Part shown: positions 30,418-39,685 of the stretch, one piece after another
Layout of the letters: each line of letters opens with the position of its first letter
Numbering within the stretch: position 1 is the stretch's first letter
Origin: Novosphingobium sediminis
GTDB taxonomy: Bacteria > Pseudomonadota > Alphaproteobacteria > Sphingomonadales > Sphingomonadaceae
Direction of reading: 5' to 3'
DNA length: 64,000 nt
Assembly (NCBI RefSeq): GCF_007991615.1
Contig: NZ_BJYR01000002.1
Span: forward strand, 186,001 to 250,000
Notes under the pieces: model-generated
What the model saw: only the letters and a program-made list of their open reading frames with translations
Told to the model about the DNA's origin: nothing
The model's database searches: none
Program-made: the position numbers and the translations under genes

Positions 30418-31293
30418 TCAGGCCGCCGCTTTCCGCCCTTTCACCCAGTCGATGATCGGCGTCAGCGGGTAGATCAGCGTCTCGCCGATCCCCATGTGCC
30501 GGCGGCCTTCCTGCCCGACTTCCACCGCCTCGCCGTCCTTGAACGTCCCATGCATCCGGTCGAACAGGATCAGCGCGCAGGCATAGTTGCAGCGGGTATC
30601 CTCGTACTCGACCGAATGGTGCAGGCTATGCGCCTCGATGGTGGTGAACACCGCCGAATACCAGCGCGGCGGGTTGAACCGCACATTGGCATGGCTGAAC
30701 GCTGCAATCGTCCCCAGCATATGCCCGGCGCAAAACAGCGCAGTCAGCGAGAAGTCGAGGAATACGGTCAGGCTTAGCCCGATCAGGAACAGTTCGAAGG
30801 GATTGCCCACCGCACCCTTAAGCGCATTGAGTTGCCGCACGAAATGGTGCGGCGCGTGCACCACCCACAGCGGAAACCAATTGTGCATCGCGCGGTGCAG
30901 CCAATAGTGGCCCCACTCGATCAGCAGCATGATGAGCGCGACCTGCACGATCAGCGGCGCATGTTCCAGCCACGGCGTGTGAATGCCCAGCGCGTCCTTG
31001 AGGCCAATCAGCGGCGGATCGGCCCAGTGCTTTCCGGCATAGCGCACCACCGTGTAGAACATCACGAAGTAGAACAGGTCCGAGAGGAACTCCGCACGCG
31101 TCAGCCGCCAACCGGCATGGCGCTCGTTGATCTGCTCCAGACCCAGGATCATGAACTTGGTGCAGATCGCCGCGATGACGATCGTCCAGCCGTTGGTTGC
31201 CAACTCTGGCGGCAGGAATGACCAGAACGCAAAGATCGCCAGCAGTGTCGCTGGTTGGTAATACTTGAATATCACCGGTTTAATACCAGCCAT
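30418..31293 (-). CDS. Sterol desaturase / fatty acid hydroxylase family protein (copy 2)
   Basis: 291 residues from ATG 31293; GTG at 31311 in the same frame is an alternative. Membrane di-iron enzyme with histidine clusters HRAMH, HAPHH and HSLHHS. It is clearly paralogous to the protein at 15130-16020: the two share stretches such as NALKGAVGNPFELFLI versus NAMKGAVGNPIELFLI, and SHANV/AHANV. It stands alone on the - strand between the convergent nitrogen operon and the divergent GH106 gene. Hydroxylation of a lipid or terpenoid is expected; the substrate is unknown. Confidence 0.88.
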   Translation of the reverse strand: MAGIKPVIFKYYQPATLLAIFAFWSFLPPELATNGWTIVIAAICTKFMILGLEQINERHAGWRLTRAEFLSDLFYFVMFYTVVRYAGKHWADPPLIGLKDALGIHTPWLEHAPLIVQVALIMLLIEWGHYWLHRAMHNWFPLWVVHAPHHFVRQLNALKGAVGNPFELFLIGLSLTVFLDFSLTALFCAGHMLGTIAAFSHANVRFNPPRWYSAVFTTIEAHSLHHSVEYEDTRCNYACALILFDRMHGTFKDGEAVEVGQEGRRHMGIGETLIYPLTPIIDWVKGRKAAA

Positions 31294-31497
31294 GATATTG
31301 CAGACCCCCACGGCTTTTGTTCGAGGTGAAAGCTAACACCAAGATCCGGTATCAACAACTGCCCCATTCGTCATACCCGCAAAAGGGAAGCACAAGGGCG
31401 GCGACCGACGGGCTCAATGCGCATTTTCGCTTGCACTTTGTGCGCGTTTTCGCTCAAACCAATCACAAACAATCATCATCCGTCCGGGAGACGCGCA

Positions 31498-34400
31498 TTG
31501 CACAAGGCCCCCATCCGCCTCATCGGAGCGCTCCTCCTCGCCGGCAGCGCACTCGCGCCGCTTCATGCTCAGCAAGCGGCAGACCCGCTCGCCGATGGCT
31601 TCCGCGATCCTCCGTCTTCCGCCCGCCCCCGCGTGTGGTGGCACTGGATGAACGGCAACGTCACCGAGGAAGGCATCCGGCTTGATCTCGAATGGATGAA
31701 GCGCATCGGGATCGGCGGCGCGCAGACGTTCGATGCGCAGCTTCAGACGCCGCAAGTCGTTGACAAGCGCCTTGTCTACATGACACCCGAATGGAAGCAC
31801 GCCTTCCGCACTGCCGCCGAAACCGCCGACAAGCTCGGCCTCGAACTCGCCATCGCGGCGTCTCCGGGCTGGAGCGAAAGTGGCGGGCCTTGGGTCAAGC
31901 CCGAGGACGGCATGAAAAAGCTCGTCTGGTCCGATACGCGGATCGCCGGCGGCAAGCCGTTCAAGGGGAAGCTCGCCCCGCCGCCCTCAGTCACCGGGCC
32001 GTTCCAGGATCTTGGCATGCAGCCTGAAATCGGCGTCGAGCATCCCAAGACCGACCTGCCGCAGTTCTACCGCGACACTTATGTCTTTGCGGTGCGCGAA
32101 ACCGAAGCGCCGCTTGCACCGGCATGGTCGGCATCATCCGGCAAGATCGACGGCGCGTTGCTTGGCGATGGCAAGCAGGCGACGGCGCTGGAGATCCCTG
32201 CGGGTCCGGCCGATGCACCGGCATGGATCCGTGCCGATTTCGCCGCACCGCAGATCGTCCGCTCGGCCACGCTGGCCATGCCGCCCGTCTCGTTGTTCAG
32301 CGCCGCCAAGTACGCGCCGGTCCTTGAAGCCAGCACCGACGGCACGAACTTCAACGAGATCGCGCGGTTCCCCACGGGCACGTCAGCGCAGTATTCCATC
32401 ACCTTCCCCGCCATCGCAGCGAAGGCCCTGCGGGTGCGCTTTCTGCCCGAGCAGACCGGCTTCAGCCTGCCGACGCCGCCCGCTCCCGGTGCCGAATTCC
32501 CTGCCTTCCCCGGTTTCATGAGCGGCGCAGGGCCGCACGTCACCGTTGCCGAACTCGGCTTCTCGGCTTCCGCACGCACGCACCGGTTCGAGGAGAAGGC
32601 CGGTTTTGCGACCACGCTTGATTACAACGCGATCCCCACACCCGATGCGCCGGCGCTGCCCGAAGATGCCGCGATCGACCTGTCCGAGCACCTGAAGCAG
32701 GACGGCACGCTCGACTGGACGCCGCCCAAGGGCCAATGGCACGTGCTGCGCCTCGGCTATTCGCTGACGGGAACTGAAAACCATCCCGCCCCGCCCGAAG
32801 CCACTGGCCTCGAAGTCGACAAGTTCGATGCCGAGGCTGTCCGCCGTTATATCAACACCTACCTCGATACCTACCTCGCCGCCGCCGGTCCCGATCTGAT
32901 CGGGCAACACGGCGTCCGCGCCGTCCTCAACGACAGCATCGAAGTCGGCGCCAGCAACTGGACGCCGCAGATCGTCACCGAGTTCAAGCTCCGCCGCGGC
33001 TATGATCCAGTGCCATGGCTGCCTGCGCTCACTGGCGTGATCCTCGGCAGCCCGGCGCGCACCGATGCGTTCCTCCATGATTACCGCCAGACCCTCGCCG
33101 ATCTGATGGCAGACGGACACTACAGGACCATCGCCGAAGAGGCCCACAAACGCGGCCTCATCCACTATTCGGAAGCCCTCGAAGACAAGCGCCCCTCGCT
33201 GGGGGACGATATGGCCATGCGCCGCAACGCTGATGTGCCGATGGCAGCAATGTGGTCCTACGACACCGAGAAGGGAGCACCGCAGCCCAGCTACGAAGGC
33301 GACATGCGCGGAGCGGCCTCGGTCGCCCACGTCTATGGGCAGAACCTCGTCGCAGCGGAATCGCTTACCGCAGCTCTCCAGCCATGGGCCTTCGCCCCGC
33401 GCGACCTGAAGCCGATGATCGACATGGAGTTCGCGCTTGGCATCAACCGCCCTGTGATCCACACCTCGGTCCATCAGCCGCTGACCGACAAGGCCCCCGG
33501 CTTCTCGCTGTTCATCTTCGGCCAGTACTTCAACCGGCTCGAGACATGGGGCGAACAGGCAAGGCCGTGGGTCGATTACATCGCCCGCAGCAGTTACATG
33601 CTCCAGGAGGGGCGCAACGTGGCCGATGTCGCGTACTTCTACGGCGAGGAAGCGCCGCTTACCGCACTTTTCGCCAAGGCCGTGCCGGCTGACCTTCCGA
33701 CCAACAACGCCTTCGATTTCGTCAATCCGGACGTTCTCCTCAACCAGCTATCCAACGACGGTGCGGACCTCGTCGCCAAGAGCGGCGCCCGCTACAAGGC
33801 GCTGTACCTCGGCGGCAGCTCGGCGCGGATGAGCCTCGCGGTCCTCAAGCGCATCGATACACTGGTGCGCGCCGGTGCGACCCTGATTGGCGAAAAGCCA
33901 CTTGGCTCGCCCGCCTTGCAGGATGAACCCGCAGAGTTCGCCCGCATCGCCAATGCCTTGTGGAGCGGCGATAGCGGCAAGGGCCGCGTTCTCACGAGCC
34001 ACGATCCGGACGGCGCGCTCACCAAACTCGGCATTGCGGCAGACCTGACCTATACCAAGGCCGCGCCTGATACCTCGCTGCGCTTCGTCCACCGCAAGAC
34101 GGCGGATGCGGACATCTACTTTGTCACCAACCGCAAGAACCGCACCGAGCCCACCACGCTGAGCTTTGCGCAGGCCGGCCGGGCACCCGAATGGTGGGAT
34201 GCGCAAACCGGCAAGGCCTCGCCTCTCGCATACACGACGAGGGATGGCCGCACCGAGGTTCTGGCGACGTTAAAGCCGTGGCAATCAGGCTTCGTGGTGT
34301 TCCGCAAGGCCGGCCCGGCCAGCCTCAGCGTTCCCGCACCCAAGCGCACGCCCGTCACCACGCTTGGCGGATCGTGGACCCTCACCTTCCAACCGGGCCG

Positions 34401-34827
34401 CGGCGCCCCCGCCAGCATAACGCTCCCCGCGCTATCGGACTGGACGAAGAATACCGACCCCGGCGTACGCTACTTCTCCGGCACCGCCACGTATCACCAG
34501 ACGCTCAAGGCCCCCGCCATAAAGCCGGGCCAGCGCCTGATCCTCGATCTGGGCGATGTGCGCGATCTCGCGGAAGTGATCGTCAACGGCAAATCGGCGG
34601 GCATCCTGTGGCAGCCGCCTTACGAGGCGGATCTGACCGGGCTTGCAAAACCGGGCGCCAACACCGTGGAAATCCGCGTCACCAACCTCTGGGTCAACCG
34701 CTTGATCGGCGATGCGCAGCCCGGTGCGAAGCCGATCACCTTCACTACGCTGAAAACCTACCGCGCCGATGCGCCGCTGCGGTCTTCAGGTCTGATTGGT
34801 CCGGTGATACTCGAGGTGGAACGCTAA
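31498..34827 (+). CDS. GH106 alpha-L-rhamnosidase, exported
   Basis: 1109 residues from a TTG start with GGGAG 7 bases upstream, giving a signal peptide (HKAPIRLIGALLLAGSALAPLHAQ). The opening PRVWWHWMNGNVTEEGIRLDLEWMK-type block is the GH106 signature, and its length matches the founding Sphingomonas alpha-L-rhamnosidase of this family. The conserved NDSIEVGASNW motif (Glu482) is the likely acid catalyst region. The C-terminal ~150 residues form a GH2-like jelly-roll (SWTLTFQPG, VIVNGKSAGILWQPPYEADLT). It should remove terminal rhamnose from rhamnosides such as flavonoid glycosides or rhamnose-containing glycans. A nod-box-like half-site lies just upstream (31467-31476). Confidence 0.88.
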   Translation: MHKAPIRLIGALLLAGSALAPLHAQQAADPLADGFRDPPSSARPRVWWHWMNGNVTEEGIRLDLEWMKRIGIGGAQTFDAQLQTPQVVDKRLVYMTPEWKHAFRTAAETADKLGLELAIAASPGWSESGGPWVKPEDGMKKLVWSDTRIAGGKPFKGKLAPPPSVTGPFQDLGMQPEIGVEHPKTDLPQFYRDTYVFAVRETEAPLAPAWSASSGKIDGALLGDGKQATALEIPAGPADAPAWIRADFAAPQIVRSATLAMPPVSLFSAAKYAPVLEASTDGTNFNEIARFPTGTSAQYSITFPAIAAKALRVRFLPEQTGFSLPTPPAPGAEFPAFPGFMSGAGPHVTVAELGFSASARTHRFEEKAGFATTLDYNAIPTPDAPALPEDAAIDLSEHLKQDGTLDWTPPKGQWHVLRLGYSLTGTENHPAPPEATGLEVDKFDAEAVRRYINTYLDTYLAAAGPDLIGQHGVRAVLNDSIEVGASNWTPQIVTEFKLRRGYDPVPWLPALTGVILGSPARTDAFLHDYRQTLADLMADGHYRTIAEEAHKRGLIHYSEALEDKRPSLGDDMAMRRNADVPMAAMWSYDTEKGAPQPSYEGDMRGAASVAHVYGQNLVAAESLTAALQPWAFAPRDLKPMIDMEFALGINRPVIHTSVHQPLTDKAPGFSLFIFGQYFNRLETWGEQARPWVDYIARSSYMLQEGRNVADVAYFYGEEAPLTALFAKAVPADLPTNNAFDFVNPDVLLNQLSNDGADLVAKSGARYKALYLGGSSARMSLAVLKRIDTLVRAGATLIGEKPLGSPALQDEPAEFARIANALWSGDSGKGRVLTSHDPDGALTKLGIAADLTYTKAAPDTSLRFVHRKTADADIYFVTNRKNRTEPTTLSFAQAGRAPEWWDAQTGKASPLAYTTRDGRTEVLATLKPWQSGFVVFRKAGPASLSVPAPKRTPVTTLGGSWTLTFQPGRGAPASITLPALSDWTKNTDPGVRYFSGTATYHQTLKAPAIKPGQRLILDLGDVRDLAEVIVNGKSAGILWQPPYEADLTGLAKPGANTVEIRVTNLWVNRLIGDAQPGAKPITFTTLKTYRADAPLRSSGLIGPVILEVER

Positions 34828-34834
34828 CTCCATT

Positions 34835-34920
34835 CGTCATTGCGAGGAGCGTAGCGACGAAGCAATCCAGAGCCGCTGTGGTCCGAAGCTCTGGATTGCT
34901 TCGCTGCGCTCGCAATGACG
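34835..34920. repeat. Palindromic dispersed repeat, copy B
   Basis: An 86-bp palindrome of the same family as copy A, with ends CGTCATTGCGAG and CTCGCAATGACG and inner GAAGCAATCCAGAGC/GCTCTGGATTGCTTC. It begins 7 bases after the GH106 stop and lies between convergent genes. Confidence 0.85.
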
Positions 34921-34951
34921 AGCATTGGGGGATGTAGTATGACCCCCAGCC

Positions 34952-36271
34952 TCAGTGCAGCTTCAACCTGGGCCGCACGATCTGGTTCACATGCCCGATC
35001 ACGATCAACGTGATCCCCCGCCACCATCCGTGAATGGCGATCAGGTGCATGCGGTAGAGCGACATGTAGACCATCCGCGCAATCCGCCCCTCGACCCGCA
35101 TTCGCCCGCCGACAAGGTTGCCCATCAGGCTGCCAACCGTCGAGAAGCGGCTCAGCGACACGAGCGAGCCATGGTCATTGTAGGCGAATTCCTTCAGCGG
35201 CTGCCCGGCCTGCGCCCGCACCAGGTTGGTGAACACAAGGCTCGCCATCTGGTGCGCTGATTGTGCGCGCGGGGGGACCGGTCGTTCCTTGCCCGGCAGC
35301 AGGCACGAGGCGCAATCGCCCAGTGCATAGATGCGGTCGTCCGTCTCGCTCTGCAGCGTCGGGCGCACGATGATCTGGTTGCCGCGCGTCAGCGCCAGAT
35401 CGCTCATCGTCTTGATTTCCTCGGCGCCCTTCACGCCCGCCGCCCACACGATGAGGTCCGCATCGATCACGTTGCCATCGCCGGTATGGACCGCGCGGTC
35501 CTCCAGCTTCACCACCTGCGTGCGCTCCAGCACCCGCACGCCAAGCCGCTCCAATTCCTCACGCGCGGTTTTAGCCAGCGCTTCATCGAGCGCAGGGAGA
35601 ATGCGCGGCCCCGCTTCGAGAAGCGAGACTTCGAGCTTGCTCTCGTCGAACACCTCAAGGCCATAGTGCCGCAGCGAACCCGCCGCGTTGTAAAGCTCGG
35701 CGGCCAGTTCCACACCGGTTGCCCCGCCGCCGACGATGCTCACGCGCACCTTGGCATCGGGATTGCCGGTGTGGTGCAGGTGATTGGCGCGCAAGCACGC
35801 GTTCAAGAGCTTCTGGCGGAACTTGTCCGCCTGAGGCCGGTCCTCGAGAAACATCGCATGTTCACGCACGCCGGGCACGCCGAAGTCGTTGGATATCCCC
35901 CCGATCGCCAGCACGAGGTAATCGTAGCGCACGGTGTGCCGCCCGATCACTTCCTCGCCGCGTTCGTCGAGCAAAGGCGCCGTCGTGATCGTGCGGTGCT
36001 CGCGGTCGATGCTCTCGATGCTGCCCTGAAAGAAGCGGTAGCCCCAGCGCACCGCATGCCCGCCATAGCCGACTTCATCGAGATTGGCGTCGAGCGAACC
36101 TGCCGCCACTTCATGCAGCAGCGGCTTCCAGATATGCGTCAGGTTGCGGTCGATCAGGATGATGTCGTGCTTCTTGCGCCCGTATTTGGCACCCAGCTTG
36201 CGCACGAGCTCAAGCCCGCCGGCGCCTCCGCCCACGACAACGATCTGCGTTTTCTGATCCGGCACGCGCAT
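34952..36271 (-). CDS. ndh: Type II NADH:quinone dehydrogenase
   Basis: 439 residues. Two-dinucleotide-binding flavoprotein: FAD GGGAGG near residue 14-19, NADH-binding SIVGGGATGVELAAEL in the middle, and the FAD-contacting RIYALGDCAS near 315. A hydrophobic/amphipathic C-terminal part (MVYMSLYRMHLIAIHGWW) suits peripheral membrane attachment. It oxidises NADH and reduces quinone without proton pumping. It lies downstream of the aromatic operon on the same strand but is separated by a hairpin, so co-transcription is uncertain. It could re-oxidise NADH from glycoside oxidation; that is speculative. Confidence 0.92.
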   Translation of the reverse strand: MRVPDQKTQIVVVGGGAGGLELVRKLGAKYGRKKHDIILIDRNLTHIWKPLLHEVAAGSLDANLDEVGYGGHAVRWGYRFFQGSIESIDREHRTITTAPLLDERGEEVIGRHTVRYDYLVLAIGGISNDFGVPGVREHAMFLEDRPQADKFRQKLLNACLRANHLHHTGNPDAKVRVSIVGGGATGVELAAELYNAAGSLRHYGLEVFDESKLEVSLLEAGPRILPALDEALAKTAREELERLGVRVLERTQVVKLEDRAVHTGDGNVIDADLIVWAAGVKGAEEIKTMSDLALTRGNQIIVRPTLQSETDDRIYALGDCASCLLPGKERPVPPRAQSAHQMASLVFTNLVRAQAGQPLKEFAYNDHGSLVSLSRFSTVGSLMGNLVGGRMRVEGRIARMVYMSLYRMHLIAIHGWWRGITLIVIGHVNQIVRPRLKLH

Positions 36272-36316
36272 TTCCCCCCGCGCACGAGAGCTGGCGCGAG
36301 GGAATTAATGCCAGAA

Positions 36317-36339
36317 ACAGGCCGGAAATAGTAGCCTGT
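36317..36339 (-). terminator. Weak hairpin between the alpha/beta hydrolase and ndh
   Basis: ACAGGC (36317-36322) and GCCTGT (36334-36339) form a 6-bp stem followed on the - strand by TTTCTGG. The position, 20 bases after the hydrolase stop, fits a weak or partial terminator. Confidence 0.35.
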
Positions 36340-36358
36340 CCGTAGGGGAATGCGGTTG

Positions 36359-37519
36359 TCAGGCTTTGGTGCGCCCTCCCAGCGTGTCGGCAAACCAGTC
36401 GGCAATGTAATCATTGCCAAAACTCATGTTGTCCGCCCCCACGTGCTCCACCCCGCCTTCGCGCGCGGTGAAGATCTTGAGTTCGCGGCGCGGCGAGTTG
36501 ACCAGCTGCGCATAGCTCTGGTGCGCATAGTCCACGCTGATCTGCCGGTCAGTCGCGCCGTGAGTCACAAGGAACGGCACCTTGATCCGGTCGAGGTGGC
36601 CGTTGAGGTTCATATCATTGCTCTTGGCGAGGAAGTCCTCGTGGTCCTTCGCACCAAACACCCAGTAAACGTGGCCCCAGTAGTGCGGCACCGGGTTCTC
36701 GCCCTCGCGCGCCATGCGCTTGTCCTGCACTTCGCGCCAGTTGTGGTTGGCGCCCCATGCTGCCCCGCTGGCAAAGCGCGGCTCATAGGCCACCGCACGC
36801 GGCGCAAAGTGACCGCCCAGCGAAATGCCGGTCATGCCAATCCGCTTGGGATCGACTTCAGGCCGCGCCTCCAGCCAGTCCACCCACTTGGAGGCCCACT
36901 GCTCGGAATAGGGCGTTGCGTTCAGCCCTTGAAGCCGCAGCGCCTCACCGGTGCCCGGCTGATCGACGCACAGCGTATGAATGCCGCGCTGCGCGAGCGC
37001 TTCCGGGAAGCCGCCCAGCCACAGCATTTCCTTCATGCTGTCGAGCCCGTTACAATAGACCACGCACGGTGCAGGGCCAGCAACATTCGCGCGGTGGAAA
37101 TACGCAGCAATCGTCTTCCCCTCATAGGGAATTTCCACGCGCTCGATTGGATCGCCGGCAAACTTCGTGCCGCGCTGGAAGCTATCTAACGCCTTGGCGT
37201 AAGTCTGCTCGCGCCCGGCCGATCCATGCGCCTGCATGCGTTCGCCCGTCAGGTAGTAGATCGTCGCGCGCTTGAGCTTGGTCCCGGCCGAAAACTCGCG
37301 GCCAAGCGCGAGGTCTTCCCCCGCCAGCTTGACCAGCTTGTCGCCCATCTTCACCCATTCGGCCATGAAATCGGCCGTGCCTGCGTCCGCGCCGCTCTGC
37401 GCCTTGGCGAGGAGCGGCTGGATCATGTCGACGATCTCGCCGATCCGCCCGCCGTTCTCCATCGCAATGGCAACGGAGAGGTTCCAGATGTAATTGGGAA
37501 AAGGTTCGAACAACGCCAT
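36359..37519 (-). CDS. Alpha/beta hydrolase, C-C hydrolase (DHPON hydrolase-like)
   Basis: 386 residues from ATG 37519, 4 bases after the VOC gene stop; the longer frame is not coding. An all-alpha cap precedes an alpha/beta-hydrolase core with nucleophile Ser233 in GISLGG, Asp324 in HGATDR and His359 in GVEHVG. The cap-plus-core layout and spacing match 2,6-dihydroxypseudooxynicotine hydrolase, a C-C bond hydrolase, and FrsA/DUF1100 relatives. Last gene of the operon with an extradiol-type dioxygenase, which fits cleavage of a ring-fission or beta-diketone product. A simple esterase role cannot be excluded. Confidence 0.82.
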   Translation of the reverse strand: MALFEPFPNYIWNLSVAIAMENGGRIGEIVDMIQPLLAKAQSGADAGTADFMAEWVKMGDKLVKLAGEDLALGREFSAGTKLKRATIYYLTGERMQAHGSAGREQTYAKALDSFQRGTKFAGDPIERVEIPYEGKTIAAYFHRANVAGPAPCVVYCNGLDSMKEMLWLGGFPEALAQRGIHTLCVDQPGTGEALRLQGLNATPYSEQWASKWVDWLEARPEVDPKRIGMTGISLGGHFAPRAVAYEPRFASGAAWGANHNWREVQDKRMAREGENPVPHYWGHVYWVFGAKDHEDFLAKSNDMNLNGHLDRIKVPFLVTHGATDRQISVDYAHQSYAQLVNSPRRELKIFTAREGGVEHVGADNMSFGNDYIADWFADTLGGRTKA

Positions 37520-37523
37520 CGGA

Positions 37524-38426
37524 TCAGACCCCTGCCGGCTGGAACAGCGCCGCATCGGGCGCCGGGTGCGGCATCGTCTGCGGACCGCCGACACCGACGC
37601 CCCACTGGTCCATGATTTCCGGCGCAGGCGCAATCACTTGCGCCACATGGTTCTCGAAATCGACCTTCTCGAGTTCGGAGGTGTACTCGATCGCAAAACC
37701 GGCGGGCGTGGTGAAATAGCTGAAGGTGTTGTTGCCCGCAGTGTGCCGTCCGGGGCCCCAGCGGATATCGATCTTCTGCCGCTTCAGCCGCGCGATCCCG
37801 CGCATCATCTCGTCGACGTTGGGCATGTCATAGGCGACATGGTTGAGGCACGGCGGTCCGGGGAGGAGCGCGATGCGATGGTGCGCCTCGTTGCAGCGCA
37901 GGAAGCACATGAAGTCGCCCAGCCAGTCGCTCAGCTTGAAGCCCAGCACGTCGATGAAGAACGCCAGTTCCTCATGGTGGCGCGGCGAGTGCATCACGAT
38001 ATGGCTGATCCGCTCAGGGATCGCCTCACGCGGGGCGAGCGGACGGGCCGTGCCGCGCGCCACCCCGGCGGAGATTTCATAGGGCAAGCCGTCCTTGGAA
38101 AAGAAGCGGAAGCCGTAACCGCCGCCGAACTGACCCAGTTCCCGAGGTTCGAACACGATCTGGCAGCCATAATCGCGCACCTTCGCGAAGAGCGCATCGA
38201 CATCGGCGTTGGTATCCGCCGCCAGCGCAATCACATCGACCCGCTGCACCGCGTCCTGCCGCAGCCGCACGACGTAAAGCTCGTCATGCCCCTCGGCGGC
38301 GAAATAGACCATGCCGTCCGCTTCGTGGACTTCCTTGAGCTTCCAGTTGTCAGTGTAGAAGGCACGCTCGGCGGCCAGATCGGTGACGGCATAGCCGACA
38401 TAGCGGATTTCGGTAACGCGGCTCAT
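37524..38426 (-). CDS. VOC-superfamily extradiol dioxygenase-like protein
   Basis: 300 residues: two glyoxalase/VOC modules (about 5-120 and 138-255), as in type I extradiol dioxygenases. The Fe(II) facial triad appears intact in the second module: His142 (ISHIVMH), His196 (CLNHVAYDM) and Glu247 (FAIEYTSE). Enzymes of this type cleave catecholic rings next to the hydroxyls. It overlaps the amidohydrolase gene by ATGA and is 4 bases from the hydrolase gene. Ring cleavage of a catechol-type aglycone product is the likely role; the actual substrate is unknown. Confidence 0.87.
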   Translation of the reverse strand: MSRVTEIRYVGYAVTDLAAERAFYTDNWKLKEVHEADGMVYFAAEGHDELYVVRLRQDAVQRVDVIALAADTNADVDALFAKVRDYGCQIVFEPRELGQFGGGYGFRFFSKDGLPYEISAGVARGTARPLAPREAIPERISHIVMHSPRHHEELAFFIDVLGFKLSDWLGDFMCFLRCNEAHHRIALLPGPPCLNHVAYDMPNVDEMMRGIARLKRQKIDIRWGPGRHTAGNNTFSYFTTPAGFAIEYTSELEKVDFENHVAQVIAPAPEIMDQWGVGVGGPQTMPHPAPDAALFQPAGV

Positions 38427-39685
38427 GAGTTCGCCTCTTTCGTGTCGCCCAGTGATGTGTTGAGCAGTGGTTTGTAGAATTGCCCGCCCTTCATGATGGC
38501 GGCAAGATTGCGCTTGTCCTGCAGGATGCGGACATCTGCAGTCGGATCGCCATCGACCAGCAGCAGGTCAGCGAGATAGCCGGTGCGAACCTGCCCGACA
38601 TCCCAGCCCACCAGTTCGCCGCCGTGCTTCGTCGCGGCAACCAGCGCCTCGACTGGCGTGAAGCCGAACAAGTTCACGAAGTGCTCAAGATCGCGCGCGT
38701 TTCGGCCATGCGGATTGTAGGGGAAGCCATAGTCTCCTCCCGGTAGCACGCGGATGCCGCGCTTGCGCATCTCCGGGATCACTTGCTGCCCCAGTTCGAT
38801 CCCGCGCAGCGCACCGAGTTCGGCGGCTTCCTTGGGGCCGATGCCGAAGTCCTGCGCTTCATAAGCCCGCGCCCACAGCAGGCCGACCGCCGGTGCGGTG
38901 AAGGTCTGGTCCTTCTTCGCCTCGAACAGGTCCAGCGCTTCCTCATCAGCGTATGTGCAGTGATAGATCGCGCGGAAACCGGCGCGCAGCGCGCGTTTCA
39001 CCGCCTCGGCGCCTTGCGCGTGGCAGGCCAGCCAGATGCCCGCCTCGCGCGCTGCCTCGCCAATCGCCTGCGCTTCCTCTTCGGAATACATGAGCGCTTG
39101 CGAACCGCCGGGCTGGAAGGCATCGTCACTCGACATCAGGAACTTGATCGTGTCGCAGCCGTCCGCCTTCTTCTGGGCGATGTACTCGCGCAGATGCGGA
39201 ATATCACGCTGGTGCGTCGGGTCATGCCCCGCCGGCACACCGAGCACGCCTTCCGCGCCCTTTTCGAGTGCCGAGGCACGCAGGCGCGGACCGGGCATGA
39301 ACCCGCCATCGATCATGTCGCGCAGGGCAGGCTCGATCCGCTCGCCCAGCGAACCCGCCGAATAGACACTGGTGAACCCGTGATCGAGCGTGATCCGCGC
39401 GTTCTGCGCCGTGACCAGCACGTGCTGCTCGATGGGCAGCGGCTTCATCGTGTTGATCGTGCGCTCGACATTGGTCAGCCAGGTCAGGTGCCCATGCGCC
39501 TCGACCATACCGGGCATGAGCGTGCGGCCCTCGCCTGAAACAACCTTGGCGCCCTCGCGCGGCAGACGCTCATCCCCCCGCGCCACCGCCTCGATCCGGT
39601 CGCTGCGCACCAGCACTTCGCCCGGAAACAGCGGCGTGCCGCTGCCATCGAAGATCAGCACATCAGTGAAAAGCGTGCCGCTCAT
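38423..39685 (-). CDS. Metal-dependent amidohydrolase
   Basis: 420 residues from the ATG overlapping the upstream stop (ATGA). Amidohydrolase superfamily of the imidazolonepropionase/prolidase-like type: HxH metal motif as His64-Gly-His66 (VEAHGHLTW), a candidate bridging Lys in TIKFLMSS, His in ACHAQGAEA and YHCTYAD, and the catalytic Asp in GGDYGFP. No signal peptide. Within the operon it could open a lactone or amide-like intermediate of ring degradation; substrate unknown. Confidence 0.86.
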   Translation of the reverse strand: MSGTLFTDVLIFDGSGTPLFPGEVLVRSDRIEAVARGDERLPREGAKVVSGEGRTLMPGMVEAHGHLTWLTNVERTINTMKPLPIEQHVLVTAQNARITLDHGFTSVYSAGSLGERIEPALRDMIDGGFMPGPRLRASALEKGAEGVLGVPAGHDPTHQRDIPHLREYIAQKKADGCDTIKFLMSSDDAFQPGGSQALMYSEEEAQAIGEAAREAGIWLACHAQGAEAVKRALRAGFRAIYHCTYADEEALDLFEAKKDQTFTAPAVGLLWARAYEAQDFGIGPKEAAELGALRGIELGQQVIPEMRKRGIRVLPGGDYGFPYNPHGRNARDLEHFVNLFGFTPVEALVAATKHGGELVGWDVGQVRTGYLADLLLVDGDPTADVRILQDKRNLAAIMKGGQFYKPLLNTSLGDTKEANS

